Made by a program: the position numbers and the translations under genes | DNA from: Arsenophonus endosymbiont of Aphis craccivora | GTDB lineage: Bacteria > Pseudomonadota > Gammaproteobacteria > Enterobacterales > Enterobacteriaceae | DNA: 64,000 nt | Assembly (NCBI RefSeq): GCF_013460135.1 | Contig: NZ_CP038155.1 | Location: 62,001-126,000 of the forward strand | Reading direction: 5' to 3' | Part shown: piece by piece, positions 31,017-41,792 of the stretch | Numbering within the stretch: the first letter of the stretch is position 1 | Layout of the letters: every line of letters starts with the position of its first letter | The notes under the pieces: generated by a model | The model's input: only the letters and a program-made list of their open reading frames with translations | What the model was told of the DNA's origin: nothing | Databases searched by the model: none

Positions 31017-33728
31017 ATGTTAACTAAGTTACTAACAAAAATTTTTGGTAGTCGTAATGATCGTACTTTACGTCGTTTAGGTAAATTTGTTGATATTATT
31101 AATCAGTTAGAGCCTGCATTTGAAAAATTTTCCGACCAAGAACTTAAAGCCAAGACTGATGAATTTCGCCATCGCCTTAAATCAGGTGCAACATTAGATG
31201 ATTTAATCCCAGAGGCGTTTGCCACCGTTCGCGAAGCCAGTAAACGGGTATTTAATATGCGGCATTTTGATGTTCAGTTGCTAGGGGGGATGGTACTCAA
31301 TGAGCGCTGTATTGCAGAGATGCGTACTGGTGAAGGTAAAACATTAACATCTACATTACCTGCATATTTAAATGCTTTAACGGGTAAGGGTGTCCATATT
31401 GTTACTGTAAACGACTATTTAGCTAAGCGTGATGCAGAAAATAATCGGCTATTGTTTGAATTTCTTGGTATGACAGTCGGTATTAATTTACCCGGTATGC
31501 CTGCTACATTGAAGCGTGAAGCCTATGCCGCAGATATTACCTATGGGACTAATAATGAATATGGTTTTGATTATCTGCGTGACAACATGGCTTTTAGTCC
31601 GGAAGAGCGTGTGCAGCGTAAACTCCAGTATGCATTAGTCGATGAGGTTGATTCTATTTTAATTGATGAAGCTCGTACCCCATTGATTATTTCAGGACCG
31701 GCAGAAGATAGTTCAGATCTATACAAAAAGGTGGATAAACTAATCCCTAATCTTAAGCAGCAAGAAAAAGAAGATTCAGACACTTTTCAAGGAGAAGGGC
31801 ATTTTTCTGTTGATGAAAAATCACGTCAAGTTACGTTGACAGAACGTGGATTAGAATTAATTGAGCAATTATTAGCGAAAGCAAATTTAATGAAAGAGGG
31901 GGAGTCATTATATTCTCCAGCTAATATTATGCTTATGCACCATGTCATGGCTGCCCTACGTGCTCATGCACTTTTCAGTCGGGACGTAGATTATATTGTT
32001 AAAGACGGTCAGATTATTATTGTTGATGAACATACTGGACGGACAATGGAAGGACGCCGTTGGTCAGATGGATTGCATCAAGCCGTTGAGGCAAAAGAAG
32101 GTGTTGAAATACAAAATGAGAATCAAACATTGGCATCAATTACCTTCCAAAATTATTTTCGGCTATACGAAAAACTCGCCGGTATGACCGGTACTGCTGA
32201 TACAGAAGCTTTCGAATTTAGATCTATCTATAAATTGGACACAATTGTTATTCCAACTAATCGTCCGATGATCCGTAATGATTTACCTGATTTAGTTTAT
32301 ATGACTGAAGCGGACAAATTTGCTGCCATTATTGATGAGATTCGTGAATGTACTAGCCGAGGCCAACCGGTATTAGTAGGTACTATTTCAATCGAAAAAT
32401 CAGAGCTAATTTCTCAGGAGCTAACTAAAGCTAAAATTGCACACAATGTTTTAAATGCTAAGTTCCATGCAATGGAAGCAGATATTATTGCTGAAGCCGG
32501 GCAGGCAGGTTCAGTGACTATTGCAACTAATATGGCGGGGCGAGGTACAGATATTGTATTAGGAGGCAGCTGGCAAGCAGAAATCAATAAACTAGAGGAC
32601 GCTAGTCAGGAGCAAATTGATAAAATAAAGACAGCATGGCAAGAGCGGCATGAAGCGGTAATTGCTGCTGGTGGTTTACATATCATTGGTACAGAACGCC
32701 ATGAATCCCGTCGTATTGATAACCAATTACGTGGGCGTTCTGGACGCCAAGGTGATCCCGGTTCATCCCGTTTTTATCTTTCAATGGAAGATTCTTTGAT
32801 GCGTATTTTTGCCTCTGATCGAGTGGCAGGAATTATGCGTAAATTGGGTATGAAACCTGGTGAAGCGATTGAACATCCTTGGGTAACGAAAGCAATTGCT
32901 AATGCACAACGTAAGGTTGAAAGCCGTAACTTTGATATTCGAAAACAACTTTTAGTATATGATGATGTTGCTAACGATCAGCATCGAGCTATCTATTCAC
33001 AGCGCAATGATTTATTAGATGGTGGTGATGTTAGTGAAACGATTGACAGTATTCGTGAAGATGTTATAACCGTAACTATTGATGCTTATATCCCTCCCCA
33101 ATCTTTGGAAGAAATGTGGGATATTGATGGTTTACAAAAGCGATTAAGCAACGATTTTAGTTTAGAATTACCTGTTCAAGAATGGTTGGATAAAGAACCC
33201 AAATTACATGAAGAAACTTTGCGTGCACGTATTCTAGAAAAAACGGTTGCAGCTTATAAGGAAAAAGAGACAATTGTAGGTAGTGAGATGATGCGTAATT
33301 TTGAGAAGGGCATCATGTTACAAACTCTTGATACATTATGGAAAGAGCATTTGGCTGCAATGGATTATTTGCGCCAGGGTATTCATTTACGAGGCTACGC
33401 ACAAAGAGATCCAAAACAGGAATATAAGCGCGAGTCATTTGGTATGTTTGCCAATATGCTAGAAACGCTGAAATATGAAGTAATTAGCACATTAAGCAAA
33501 GTAGAAGTTCGATTACCAGAGGAAGTAGCTATACTTGATCAGCAAAGACGTGAAGAGGCAGAACGTCTTATGAAAAAGCAGCACCTGAGCTATGAAATTG
33601 AAAATGAAGCATTGATGTCAAAAACAGAAGCTCAAATGGCGGCCCAAGGCCATAAAATTGGTCGTAATGAACCTTGTCCATGTGGCTCAGGTAAAAAATA
33701 TAAGCATTGTCATGGTAGCTTAGGTTAA
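31017..33728 (+). CDS. secA: Preprotein translocase ATPase SecA
   Basis: 903 residues (E. coli 901). The motor of the SecYEG pathway pushes unfolded proteins across the inner membrane. Walker A is MRTGEGKT at residues 102-109; the DEAD-like box is LIDEAR within [13 protein letters not shown]. The second nucleotide-binding domain includes [13 protein letters not shown] and [15 protein letters not shown]. The C-terminal zinc site [14 protein letters not shown], which binds SecB and phospholipid, is intact. SecM control upstream appears retained. Confidence 0.98.
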   Translation: MLTKLLTKIFGSRNDRTLRRLGKFVDIINQLEPAFEKFSDQELKAKTDEFRHRLKSGATLDDLIPEAFATVREASKRVFNMRHFDVQLLGGMVLNERCIAEMRTGEGKTLTSTLPAYLNALTGKGVHIVTVNDYLAKRDAENNRLLFEFLGMTVGINLPGMPATLKREAYAADITYGTNNEYGFDYLRDNMAFSPEERVQRKLQYALVDEVDSILIDEARTPLIISGPAEDSSDLYKKVDKLIPNLKQQEKEDSDTFQGEGHFSVDEKSRQVTLTERGLELIEQLLAKANLMKEGESLYSPANIMLMHHVMAALRAHALFSRDVDYIVKDGQIIIVDEHTGRTMEGRRWSDGLHQAVEAKEGVEIQNENQTLASITFQNYFRLYEKLAGMTGTADTEAFEFRSIYKLDTIVIPTNRPMIRNDLPDLVYMTEADKFAAIIDEIRECTSRGQPVLVGTISIEKSELISQELTKAKIAHNVLNAKFHAMEADIIAEAGQAGSVTIATNMAGRGTDIVLGGSWQAEINKLEDASQEQIDKIKTAWQERHEAVIAAGGLHIIGTERHESRRIDNQLRGRSGRQGDPGSSRFYLSMEDSLMRIFASDRVAGIMRKLGMKPGEAIEHPWVTKAIANAQRKVESRNFDIRKQLLVYDDVANDQHRAIYSQRNDLLDGGDVSETIDSIREDVITVTIDAYIPPQSLEEMWDIDGLQKRLSNDFSLELPVQEWLDKEPKLHEETLRARILEKTVAAYKEKETIVGSEMMRNFEKGIMLQTLDTLWKEHLAAMDYLRQGIHLRGYAQRDPKQEYKRESFGMFANMLETLKYEVISTLSKVEVRLPEEVAILDQQRREEAERLMKKQHLSYEIENEALMSKTEAQMAAQGHKIGRNEPCPCGSGKKYKHCHGSLG

Positions 33729-33757
33729 AGCTCAGTTGCTAAAACAATTAAAAACAG

Positions 33758-33782
33758 GAGCGGAAAATATATCCGCTCTTTT
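33758..33782 (+). terminator. Terminator after secA
   Basis: GAGCGGA / TCCGCTC stem of 7 bp, 7-base loop, then TTTT. mutT follows 33 bases later, so some readthrough may feed it. Confidence 0.8.
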
Positions 33783-33815
33783 ACTTTAAACTTCAAAAAT
33801 AATTAAATTATTTTT

Positions 33816-34217
33816 ATGAAAAAAAAACCACTACATATTGCTATTGGTATTATTAGAAATACGAAACAAGAAGTTTTTATTACCCAACGGGCAGCTAATT
33901 CACATATGGGTGGTTTTTGGGAATTTCCTGGTGGTAAATTAGAAATAGGCGAAACACCAGTAGAAGCATTGTTGCGTGAACTTAAAGAAGAAATTGGGAT
34001 AGATGTTATTAACAGTCAATTGTTGCAGGTTGTTGAACATGAATTTCCTGATCGTAGAATAACATTACATTTTTTTCTGGTAGAGCAGTGGGATTGCCAG
34101 CCTTATGGAAAAGAAGGCCAATCTTCACGTTGGCTTTTGCAAAAATCACTGGTAGCCGAAGAATTTCCACCTGCTAACCGAGTAATTGTTGATATGCTAA
34201 TCAACAACGTGATTTGA
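33816..34217 (+). CDS. mutT: 8-oxo-dGTP diphosphatase MutT
   Basis: 133 residues (E. coli 129). It removes oxidised dGTP from the nucleotide pool and prevents A:T to C:G mutations. The Nudix box is complete: GGKLEIGETPVEALLRELKEEIGI matches G-x5-E-x7-RE-U-x-EE-x-GU. The position between secA and yacG is as in E. coli. An intact mutT is relevant because the lesions in this window look like C-to-T changes rather than MutT-type transversions. Confidence 0.95.
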   Translation: MKKKPLHIAIGIIRNTKQEVFITQRAANSHMGGFWEFPGGKLEIGETPVEALLRELKEEIGIDVINSQLLQVVEHEFPDRRITLHFFLVEQWDCQPYGKEGQSSRWLLQKSLVAEEFPPANRVIVDMLINNVI

Positions 34218-34323
34218 GTTTGCCTATCCCACAGATAAGTTACTATAACTAAGTTTTGAAATTATCTTACCTAAGGGTTATATAATGGTACAGGTAAAAT
34301 TTATAGCATTTTTGACTTTAAGC

Positions 34324-34536
34324 TTATTTTTTAATGTCATGATCATCGGATATTTCACTCCAATCATCTATTTCGGAAATATTTCGTTGACTTTAGATCC
34401 TTTTTTCCTCACCAGCCCATTCACCAAGATCGATTAATCGACATCGTTTGCTACAAAAAGGGCGATAAGGGCTACTCTCTTGCCAAATAACAATTTTATG
34501 GCAAGTCGGACATTTTACCGTGAGCTTATCTGGCAT
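34324..34536 (-). pseudogene. yacG: yacG (DNA gyrase inhibitor), cut short by TAA
   Basis: From ATG at 34536-34534 the protein reads [20 protein letters not shown], then [24 protein letters not shown], and stops at TAA 34395-34393 after 47 residues. The same frame then continues with SQRNISEIDDWSEIS to a second stop at 34326-34324, matching the E. coli tail (SGDLSESDDWSEE). So one nonsense change removes the acidic tail. The full zinc finger (C9, C12, C28, C32) stays in the short product. E. coli YacG binds the GyrB C-terminal domain and inhibits gyrase; whether 47 residues suffice is unknown. zapD lies immediately upstream on the same strand. Confidence 0.85.
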
Positions 34537-34544
34537 AATGACTC

Positions 34545-35297
34545 CTAACAACAGGCTAATTTAAATGGTAATTCATCAGGTACAATACCATTTTCACTGT
34601 CTTCATGTAAGAATCGGATAGCAAAACGTGTTTTATGTCCAGAAATCTGAGGATATAGAGATAGATTTATCGGTAACTTTATTCGGATCAGATCCGCATT
34701 TTCTACACTACCTTGATAGAAGCCATTATAACTTTTTTGATTGTTGAATGTATTGGACTTGCGGATCAAATTTAATAGCATATTTAAAGCGGAACGTAAC
34801 GGAAGGATGCCGTCAATCCAAAAGTTAATTCTAGTGTCTATCTCTTTTTTAGGCGTATTTAACCATAAATGTAAGGCTGGTAAATCAAAACTACAACAAC
34901 CTCCGGGTATACTTAACCGCTGGCGAGCAATACTAATAACTTTATCTTGCCGTAAGTGTTGACCAATGCGTGGTGCTTCTCTTAATGAAGTGAGATTTTC
35001 TTGCAGTTCTTTTAGAAGATTTTTAATCAGAGTTTTATCTGCATGGGGATCACTGCACCATTGATTAAGTTTGTTTTTTTGTTTATCTAATTCTTTAATA
35101 ATGTCTGCACGTATATCGCTGCGATCTAATACTTCGATTAATTCAGAAACGGCACGAAAAAAAGCTAATCCACTAGCTAATGAGTTGATGTTTTTCAAGT
35201 CAATGAGTTGCTGAAGCAAACATTCCATGCGCAGCCAAGAGCGCATTTTCTCATTTAATGGATGTTCATAAATAATAGTAGAAATAGTATTACTCAT
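34545..35297 (-). CDS. zapD: Cell division factor ZapD
   Basis: 250 residues (E. coli 247). ZapD cross-links FtsZ filaments. Conserved stretches include [44 protein letters not shown] and [16 protein letters not shown] chose ATG at 35297 ([14 protein letters not shown]); the frame opens 7 codons earlier but those lie within the coaE end. It overlaps coaE by 8 bases and lies in the order coaE-zapD-yacG as in E. coli. Confidence 0.93.
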   Translation of the reverse strand: MSNTISTIIYEHPLNEKMRSWLRMECLLQQLIDLKNINSLASGLAFFRAVSELIEVLDRSDIRADIIKELDKQKNKLNQWCSDPHADKTLIKNLLKELQENLTSLREAPRIGQHLRQDKVISIARQRLSIPGGCCSFDLPALHLWLNTPKKEIDTRINFWIDGILPLRSALNMLLNLIRKSNTFNNQKSYNGFYQGSVENADLIRIKLPINLSLYPQISGHKTRFAIRFLHEDSENGIVPDELPFKLACC

Positions 35298-35913
35298 TGT
35301 GTGTTTCCTGAGAAGCATTCATAGCTAATTGCAAATATTTCTGATGTAATTTCGCTAAAGTTTCATCAAGTGTTAAGTTATTATCGTGATTATTAATTAT
35401 ATCATCAGTTTTTTCTAAACGACTTGTTCGGCTAACTTGGTTAGATAAAATATTTTTTGCTTCTTGTTGGCTAATTCTATCACGTTTCATTATACGAGCT
35501 ATTTGTTCTTCAGGTGTTACGTCAATGACTAGCACGCGGTTGGCAAGGTGCTCTAGATTATTTTCCATTAACAACGGGACAACCCAAACTACATAAGGGG
35601 AATTAAGTAAAGTTAGCTGGCGTTGGGTTTCTTGATGTATTAATGGATGAAGCAAATTATTTAACCAATTTTTTTCTCTTGGATCGCTAAATATTTTTTT
35701 TCTTAACTTGGCTCGATTTAAAGAGCCATCGTTATTTAGAATAGTTGAACCAAAATGTTGTTTTATCATGTTAAAAGCATAAGTATTAGGCATAACTATT
35801 TGTCTTGAAATGATGTCTGCATCAACAATTGTTATTCCTAAGGATGCAAATTTATCTGAAACGGTACTTTTGCCGCTTCCTATCCCGCCTGTGAGAGCAA
35901 CAATATAGCTCAT
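35290..35913 (-). CDS. coaE: Dephospho-CoA kinase CoaE
   Basis: 207 residues (E. coli 206). It performs the last step of coenzyme A synthesis, phosphorylating the ribose 3'-hydroxyl of dephospho-CoA. The P-loop TGGIGSGKST is at residues 8-17, followed by DADIISRQIV and the lid region DRISQQEAKNIL. The C-terminal LAKLHQKYLQLA is typical. About 120 bases upstream (on its 5' side) IS copy 2 begins, at a rearrangement joint, so the promoter region may be truncated. Confidence 0.95.
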   Translation of the reverse strand: MSYIVALTGGIGSGKSTVSDKFASLGITIVDADIISRQIVMPNTYAFNMIKQHFGSTILNNDGSLNRAKLRKKIFSDPREKNWLNNLLHPLIHQETQRQLTLLNSPYVVWVVPLLMENNLEHLANRVLVIDVTPEEQIARIMKRDRISQQEAKNILSNQVSRTSRLEKTDDIINNHDNNLTLDETLAKLHQKYLQLAMNASQETHNE

Positions 35914-36035
35914 GCATCCTCTCTTTCAATAAATTTAAATGGTAAATTCCAGGCAAAGGTCTGATAATTTTTTTATGTTTATTATAACGGGTTTTAACAT
36001 AATAATATTTTTTATTTTATTGTTACATTGATTAC

Positions 36036-37090
36036 GGCTTTGTTGAATAAATCGAACTTTTAGGTGATTGGCGGAGCTGATCGCTAAATTCGTTTCAACA
36101 TCAGGTCCCCATGGCAAAGCAAAAGTTTAAAATTACCAACTGGCCCGCGTACAACAAGGCACTCAGACAACGCGGTTCCCTGACGGTCTGGCTTGATGAG
36201 TCGGCCATCGCTGGATGGACTGACAGTTCTTCGCCTGAAGGTCGTGGCCGGCCGCTTTACTACAGCGATATGGCTGTTACCACTGTCCTGATGATGAAGC
36301 GTGTGTTTAACCTGTCGCTACGGGCATTACAGGGCTTCGTTGATTCGATTTTTAAACTCATGTCTTTGCCGCTGTGTTGTCCGGACTACTCGCTGGTCAG
36401 CAGACGAGCAAAGAGCGTAAACATCAGCATAAAAACGCCAACGCGTGGTGAAATCTCGCATCTGGTCATCGACAGTACCGGTCTGAAGGTCTTTGGCGAA
36501 GGTGAATGGAAAGTCAGGCAGCATGGGGCTGACAGACGAAGAGTGTGGCGCAAGCTTCATCTGGCAGCAGACAGTGTGACTCATGAGATTATCTGTGCCG
36601 ACTTATCGCTCAGCGGAACGACAGATGCGCAGGCACTGCCGGGCCTGATTAACCAAACCCACCGGAAAATCACGGAAGTGTCAGCAGACGGTGCTTATGA
36701 CGCCTGTTACCGCCACGATGCGTTGCTAAGAAAGAAAATCAGGCCCCTTATCCCGCCGCGAAGCGGAGCGAAATACTGGCCGGACAAGTACCATGAACGT
36801 AACCATGCGGTGGCGAATCAGCGTCTGAGCAGGAGTAATGATATGTGGAAAAAGAAAGTGGGTTATCACCGGCGTTCAGTGGCAGAAACAGCGATGTTCC
36901 GCATAAAAACTTTGCTGGGTGGCCATCTGAGGCTGCGTGACTATGAGGCTCAGGTAGGTGAAGCAATGGCGATGGTCAAAGCGCTGAACCGTATGACGTT
37001 GTTGGGTATGCCACACAGCGTCAGGATCGGATAACAGCTGTAGCAGAGGGAGCCATCCTGGCGGCTAATTCTGATTTATTCAACAAAGCC
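36036..37090 (+). mobile_element. IS903-type insertion sequence, copy 2
   Basis: 1055 bp with the same 18-bp ends as the other copies. The 9-base flanks differ (attgattac on the left, ggttcactg on the right), so there is no target duplication. The left side is the coaE upstream region and the right side begins inside the acyltransferase domain of aas; these are far apart in E. coli. This copy marks a second rearrangement joint. Confidence 0.97.
36111..37034 (+). CDS. IS903-type DDE transposase, copy 2
   Basis: 307 residues, catalytic residues D121, D193 and E259 in place. It differs from the consensus copy by R188T and C201R. The frame is intact and the protein may be active. Confidence 0.95.
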   Translation: MAKQKFKITNWPAYNKALRQRGSLTVWLDESAIAGWTDSSSPEGRGRPLYYSDMAVTTVLMMKRVFNLSLRALQGFVDSIFKLMSLPLCCPDYSLVSRRAKSVNISIKTPTRGEISHLVIDSTGLKVFGEGEWKVRQHGADRRRVWRKLHLAADSVTHEIICADLSLSGTTDAQALPGLINQTHRKITEVSADGAYDACYRHDALLRKKIRPLIPPRSGAKYWPDKYHERNHAVANQRLSRSNDMWKKKVGYHRRSVAETAMFRIKTLLGGHLRLRDYEAQVGEAMAMVKALNRMTLLGMPHSVRIG

Positions 37091-38903
37091 GGTTCACTGA
37101 TGAAAATTTATGATGGTGCTGCTTTTGTGGCGGCAAAAACAGCTGCTAAAGTTATTCCGATTAGAATTGATGGACCTGAATTAAGTTATTTCAGTCGGTT
37201 GCACGGCATTTTTAAGCTTAAATATTTTCCTAAAATAACATTAACGATTTTACCAGCAACAAAAATTACGATGCCTGAGTCGAAACGAGCGGCAGACCGT
37301 CGTCGGCTGGCGGGAGCACAACTTTATAAGATTATGAAAGAGGCTCGATTGCATAGCCGTTGCCAGCAAACATTAATGGAAGCTTATTTTGCTGCGATGA
37401 AAAGTTTTGGCCGTTTCACGGGTTGTATCGAAGATATTGGTTTTAAAGAAGACAGCTATCAAAGTTTTCTCAAGAAAACCTGAGCGGCTGGGCTTATTAT
37501 TGAACGTTATACCAAAAAACATGAGCATATCGGTTTACTTTTACCTAATGCAACAATGACGGCGGCTACTATTTTTGGCGCAATATTACGTGGCCGGATC
37601 CCTGCCATGATGAATTATACTGCTGGTAGCAATGGCTTAAAAAATGCCATCAAAGCGGCATCCATTAAAACAATTTTTAGTTCTCGTCAGTTTATTGAAA
37701 AAGGTAAGTTATCACATTTGCCTGAACAGGTTACTGAAGTCAATTGGATGTTTTTAGAAGATCTGCAAAATACCATGACTTGGCAAGATAAAAAATGGAT
37801 CCTATATCACTTACTATTGCCAAAAAAGGCGCTTATACCAGCAAAACCAGATGATGCGGCATTGATCCTTTTTACCTCAGGATCGGAGGGAACGCCTAAA
37901 GGGGTAGTTCATATCCATACCAGTTTATTGGCTAATGTAGAGCAAGTTAAAACAGTGGCTGATTTTACCCCTAAAGATCTATTTATGTCCGCATTACCGC
38001 TTTTCCATGCTTTTGGGCTGACGGTAGGTTTATTTATTCCTATTTTTTCAGGTAGTCATGTCTTGCTTTATCCTAGTCCACTACATTATCGGGTGATCCC
38101 AGAGTTGGTTTATGACAAAAATTGCACAGTACTTTTTGCTACTCCTACTTTTCTGGCACATTATGCCCGTTTTGCTCACCCTTATGATTTTGCGCGCGTG
38201 CGTTATGTTGTTGCAGGGGCTGAAAAACTTATTGAAAGCACAAAAAAATTTGGTTCGACAAATTCGGTATCCGAATACTTGAAGGCTATGGCGTGACCGA
38301 ATGCGCCCCAATTGTATCAATCAACGTTCCTATGGCGGCTAAAGTTGATACTGTTGGTCAAATTTTACCTGGTATTGAAACCAGACTACTGCCGGTGTCA
38401 GGTATTGAGAAAGCCGGCCGTTTACAGTTACGTGGCCCAAATGTCATGAAAGGTTATTTACGAGTCGAAGATCCTAATCATTTAGAATCGCCTCATGCCA
38501 AAAACAGCCAAGGAGAGAATGAGGAGGATGGTATGATACCGGTGATATTGTTGAACTTGATAATGATGATTATTGTATTATCCGTGGTAGAGCAAAACGT
38601 TTTGAAAAACTAGCAGGTGAAATGGTTTCACTAGAAACAGTCGAGCATCTTGCTGGCAGTTTATCACCCCATGCTCAGCATGGCGTGGTTATCAAAACTA
38701 CCAATAATAAAGGTGAAAGCCTGATCTTATATACCACCGATAACACATTAGATCGTCGTCGATTATTAGCGGCAGCAAAAGAAAAAGGCTTACCTGAATT
38801 AGCGGTACCAAGAGATATTCGCTACCTAAAAACATTTCCTGTACTTGGCAGTGGAAAACCGGATTTTGTGGCGTTAAAAAAAATCGCGGATGAGGAGTCT
38901 TGA
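37091..38903 (+). pseudogene. aas: Broken aas: lysophosphatidylethanolamine acyltransferase / acyl-ACP synthetase
   Basis: Aas re-acylates lysophosphatidylethanolamine brought in by LplT. At least four lesions are visible. The first ~115 residues are missing: coding resumes at the IS copy 2 border with GSLMKIYDGAAFVAAK. TGA at 37481-37483 interrupts ..SFLKKT[13 protein letters not shown]. A frameshift within an A-run near 38243-38252 separates ..[11 protein letters not shown] from [18 protein letters not shown] second frameshift near 38525-38535 separates ..QGENEE from [16 protein letters not shown]. The rest, up to [17 protein letters not shown], follows E. coli closely, including [11 protein letters not shown]. 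The stop overlaps the lplT ATG. The gene is dead. Confidence 0.95.
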
Positions 38904-40123
38904 TGAAAGATTTAATAGTATCGCCGCCGCTATTAACTAGAGGTATAAAAGCGCTACTTTTATCTCAATTTTTTTCTGCTTTTGCTGATAATGCCCTATT
39001 ATTTGTCATTTTAGCGCAACTCAAAGCCAAGCTTTATCCCGACTGGAGCCAACCTATCTTACAAGTGGTGTTTGTTTTTACTTATATTATATTAGCGCCT
39101 TTTGTGGGACAAATAGCAGATTGTTTTGCTAAAGGTCGGGTCATGTTATTAGCTAATATTAGTAAGTTGATCGGAGCGGTAGGCATTCTATTAGGACTGG
39201 ATCCTTTTCTCTGCTATGGTTTAGTTGTTATTGGTGCAGCAGCTTACTCGCCAGCAAAATATGGCATCTTAGCTGAGCTCACTACTGGCAATAATTTAGT
39301 TAAAGCAAATGGTTTTATCGAAGCTTCGACAATAGCGGCAATTTTGTTTGGTTCTGTTGCGGGTGGTTTTTTTGCCGATATCGATCTGTTATATGCTTTA
39401 GCTATGTGTGTCCTGTTTTATGTAATTGCGGTGGTGATTAATTTATATATTCCTCGATTAGTGCCAGCTAAAAATAAACAAAAATGGGTTTTTCGCCAGC
39501 TAATTTTGAATTTTATTGGTCTATTTAAAACACTTTGGCGTGATCATGGCGGGCGATTTTCTTTAATTGGTACCAGTCTTTTTTGGGGCGCCGGTGTAAC
39601 ACTGCGTTTTTTATTAGTGCTCTGGGTGCCAATAGCACTTAATATTACCGATAATACTACACCTACATTGCTGAATGGGGTGGTGGCAATAGTTATCATC
39701 ATTGGTGCCGGATTTGCGGCACATATAATTACACTCAATAAAGTTAGTCGTTGTATGCCGGTAGGGATCTTTATTGGTGTGATAATTATTATTTTATCAA
39801 TGTAACAACATCTTTTTTCTACTTATTTGATCCTTATTATATTAGGTGTTTTAGGTGGTTTATTTATTGTTCCGCTTAATGCTTTGCTACAAGAAAAAGG
39901 CAAACAGACGATTGGTGCAGGTAATGCTGTCGCTATTCAGAATTTAAGTGAAAATACCACTATGCTAATTATCTTGGTCTTTTATTAATTAGCGCTCAAA
40001 ACAGGTATTTCTATTATTACGATAGGAATAGTGTTTGGTATAACCTTTGCAGTAGCAATTGGCATCCTCTGGATTTGGTATCTATATCGCAAGATGTATG
40101 AAAAAGGAAAATGGCTAAAATGA
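38903..40123 (+). pseudogene. lplT: Broken lplT: lysophospholipid transporter
   Basis: LplT flips lysophospholipids across the inner membrane for Aas. The frame is continuous from ATG 38903 to TGA 40121-40123 apart from two in-frame stops: TAA at 39803-39805 (LSM-stop-QHLF, glutamine in E. coli, hence CAA to TAA) and TAA at 39986-39988 (LVFY-stop-LALK, serine in E. coli). Otherwise the MFS-like protein is well conserved ([32 protein letters not shown]). The first stop would leave about 300 of ~405 residues. Point lesions only suggest recent loss, alongside aas. Its stop overlaps the pncC ATG. Confidence 0.93.
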
Positions 40124-40170
40124 ATAGTGAGCAGCTGCTCTATGAATTAAGTAATAATCTTGCTAATAGC

Positions 40171-41227
40171 GGCTTTGTTGAATAAATCGAACTTTTAGGT
40201 GATTGGCGGAGCTGATCGCTAAATTCGTTTCAACATCAGGTCCCCATGGCAAAGCAAAAGTTTAAAATTACCAACTGGCCCGCGTACAACAAGGCACTCA
40301 GACAACGCGGTTCCCTGACGGTCTGGCTTGATGAGTCGGCCATCGCTGGATGGACTGACAGTTCTTCGCCTGAAGGTCGTGGCCGGCCGCTTTACTACAG
40401 CGATATGGCTGTTACCACTGTCCTGATGATGAAGCGTGTGTTTAACCTGTCGCTCCGGGCATTACAGGGCTTCGTTGATTCGATTTTTAAACTCATGTCT
40501 TTGCCGCTGTGCTGTCCGGACTACTCGCTGGTCAGCAGACGAGCAAAGAGCGTCAACATCAGCATAAAAACGCCAACGCGTGGTGAAATCTCGCATCTGG
40601 TCATCGACAGTACCGGTCTGAAGGTCTTTGGCGAAGGTGAATGGAAAGTCAGGCAGCATGGGGCTGACAGACGAAGAGTGTGGCGCAAGCTTCATCTGGC
40701 AGCAGACAGTGTGACTCATGAGATTATCTGTGCCGACTTATCGCTCAGCGGAACGACAGATGCGCAGGCACTGCCGGGCCTGATTAACCAAACCCACCGG
40801 AAAATCAGGGAAGTGTCAGCAGACGGTGCTTATGACGCCTATTACTGCCAAGATGCGTTGCTAAGAAAGAAAATCAGGCCCCTTATCCCGCCGCGAAGCG
40901 GAGCGAAATACTGGCCGGACAAATTACCATGAACGTAACCATGCGGTGGCGAATCAGCGTCTGAGCAGGAGTAATGATATGTGGAAAAAGAAAGTGGGTT
41001 ATCACCGGCGTTCAGTGGCAGAAACAGCGATGTTCCGCATAAAAACTTTGCTGGGTGGCCATCTGAGGCTGCGTGACTATGAGGCTCAGGTAGGTGAAGC
41101 AATGGCGATGGTCAAAGCGCTGAACCGTATGACGTTGTTGGGTATGCCACACAGCGTCAGGATCGGATAACAGCTGTAGCAGAGGGAGCCATCCTGTCGG
41201 CTAATTCTGATTTATTCAACAAAGCCC
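40171..41227 (+). mobile_element. IS903-type insertion sequence, copy 3, inside pncC
   Basis: Left target copy gctaatagc (40162-40170) and right copy gctaatagc (41228-41236) form a 9-bp duplication, so this is a simple insertion in place. The element is 1057 bp: one extra base lies in the transposase gene, and one extra C (41227) lies between the canonical end CAAAGCC and the right duplication. Its right interior reads CTGTCGGC rather than CTGGCGGC, a subtype shared with copies 4 and 7. Confidence 0.95.
40246..41170 (+). pseudogene. IS903-type transposase, copy 3, frameshifted
   Basis: The frame is intact to K226 and then shifts at ..DKLP (stop 40930-40932), caused by an inserted base near 40921-40925. 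The rest ([22 protein letters not shown]) lies in another frame up to 41170. The product of 228 residues lacks E259 and so should be inactive. Confidence 0.93.
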
Positions 41228-41688
41228 GCTAATAGCCTAAAGAAACACGTTAAAACAATAACTTGTGCAGAGTCATGTACAGGAGGATGGATTGCTAAAG
41301 TCATTACTGATATTTCAGGTAGTTCTGCCTATTTTCAGCGAGGTTTTGTTACTTATAGTAATGAAGCTAAGCATGATATGCTAGGTGTGAGTAAAAATAC
41401 GTTGCATAAATATGGTGCTGTTAGTGAACAAGTTGTCATAGAGATGGCAGAAAGAGCGTTAGCTAGGGCTAATGCTGATTTTGCGGTTTCAGTTAGCGGT
41501 ATTGCCGGCCCTGGTTGTGGTACTGATGAAAAACCGGTTGGTACAGTTTGGTTTTGCTTGCAAATCTCTTTCTGTTGCAAGGATAGTAACTCGTTGTTGC
41601 TTGTTTAAAGGCGATCGTATTCAGATCCGACGCCAAGCCGTGATATTTTCACTAACAACACTATTGAAAGAAATAATCAAAAATTAAC

Positions 41689-41716
41689 TTGATACTGGAT
41701 GGTTATACAGTATAAT
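41689..41716 (+). promoter_or_regulatory. recA promoter with LexA (SOS) box
   Basis: TTGATA (-35, 41689-41694), 16-base spacer, TATAAT (-10, 41711-41716): the same geometry as the E. coli recA promoter. The SOS box TACTGGATGGTTATACAGTA spans 41693-41712. It fits CTG-N10-CAG, but the left half is CTGG where E. coli has CTGT. LexA control of recA is therefore probably retained, perhaps with altered affinity. Confidence 0.88.
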
Positions 41717-41792
41717 TATCAATAACCGATATCAAATCGTCTTATCTGCAGTGAAGTATTATCTTCACTTCATTGCTCGGGGGAGTTAAACA

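Larger units (their letters stand above)
40120..41687 (+). pseudogene. pncC: Broken pncC: NMN amidohydrolase, split by IS copy 3
   Basis: PncC (YgaD, CinA C-terminal domain family) deamidates nicotinamide mononucleotide to NaMN in NAD recycling. ATG 40120 starts MNSEQLLYELSNNLANS, then IS copy 3 intervenes. Coding resumes at 41228 with the duplicated ANS codons, then LKKHVKTITCAESCTGGWIAKVITDI. A second lesion is an extra T in a T-run near 41549-41553: after GTVWF the true frame shifts to ACKSLSVARIVTRCCLFKGD..LLKEIIKN, ending at 41685-41687. The order pncC-recA is as in E. coli. Confidence 0.93.
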
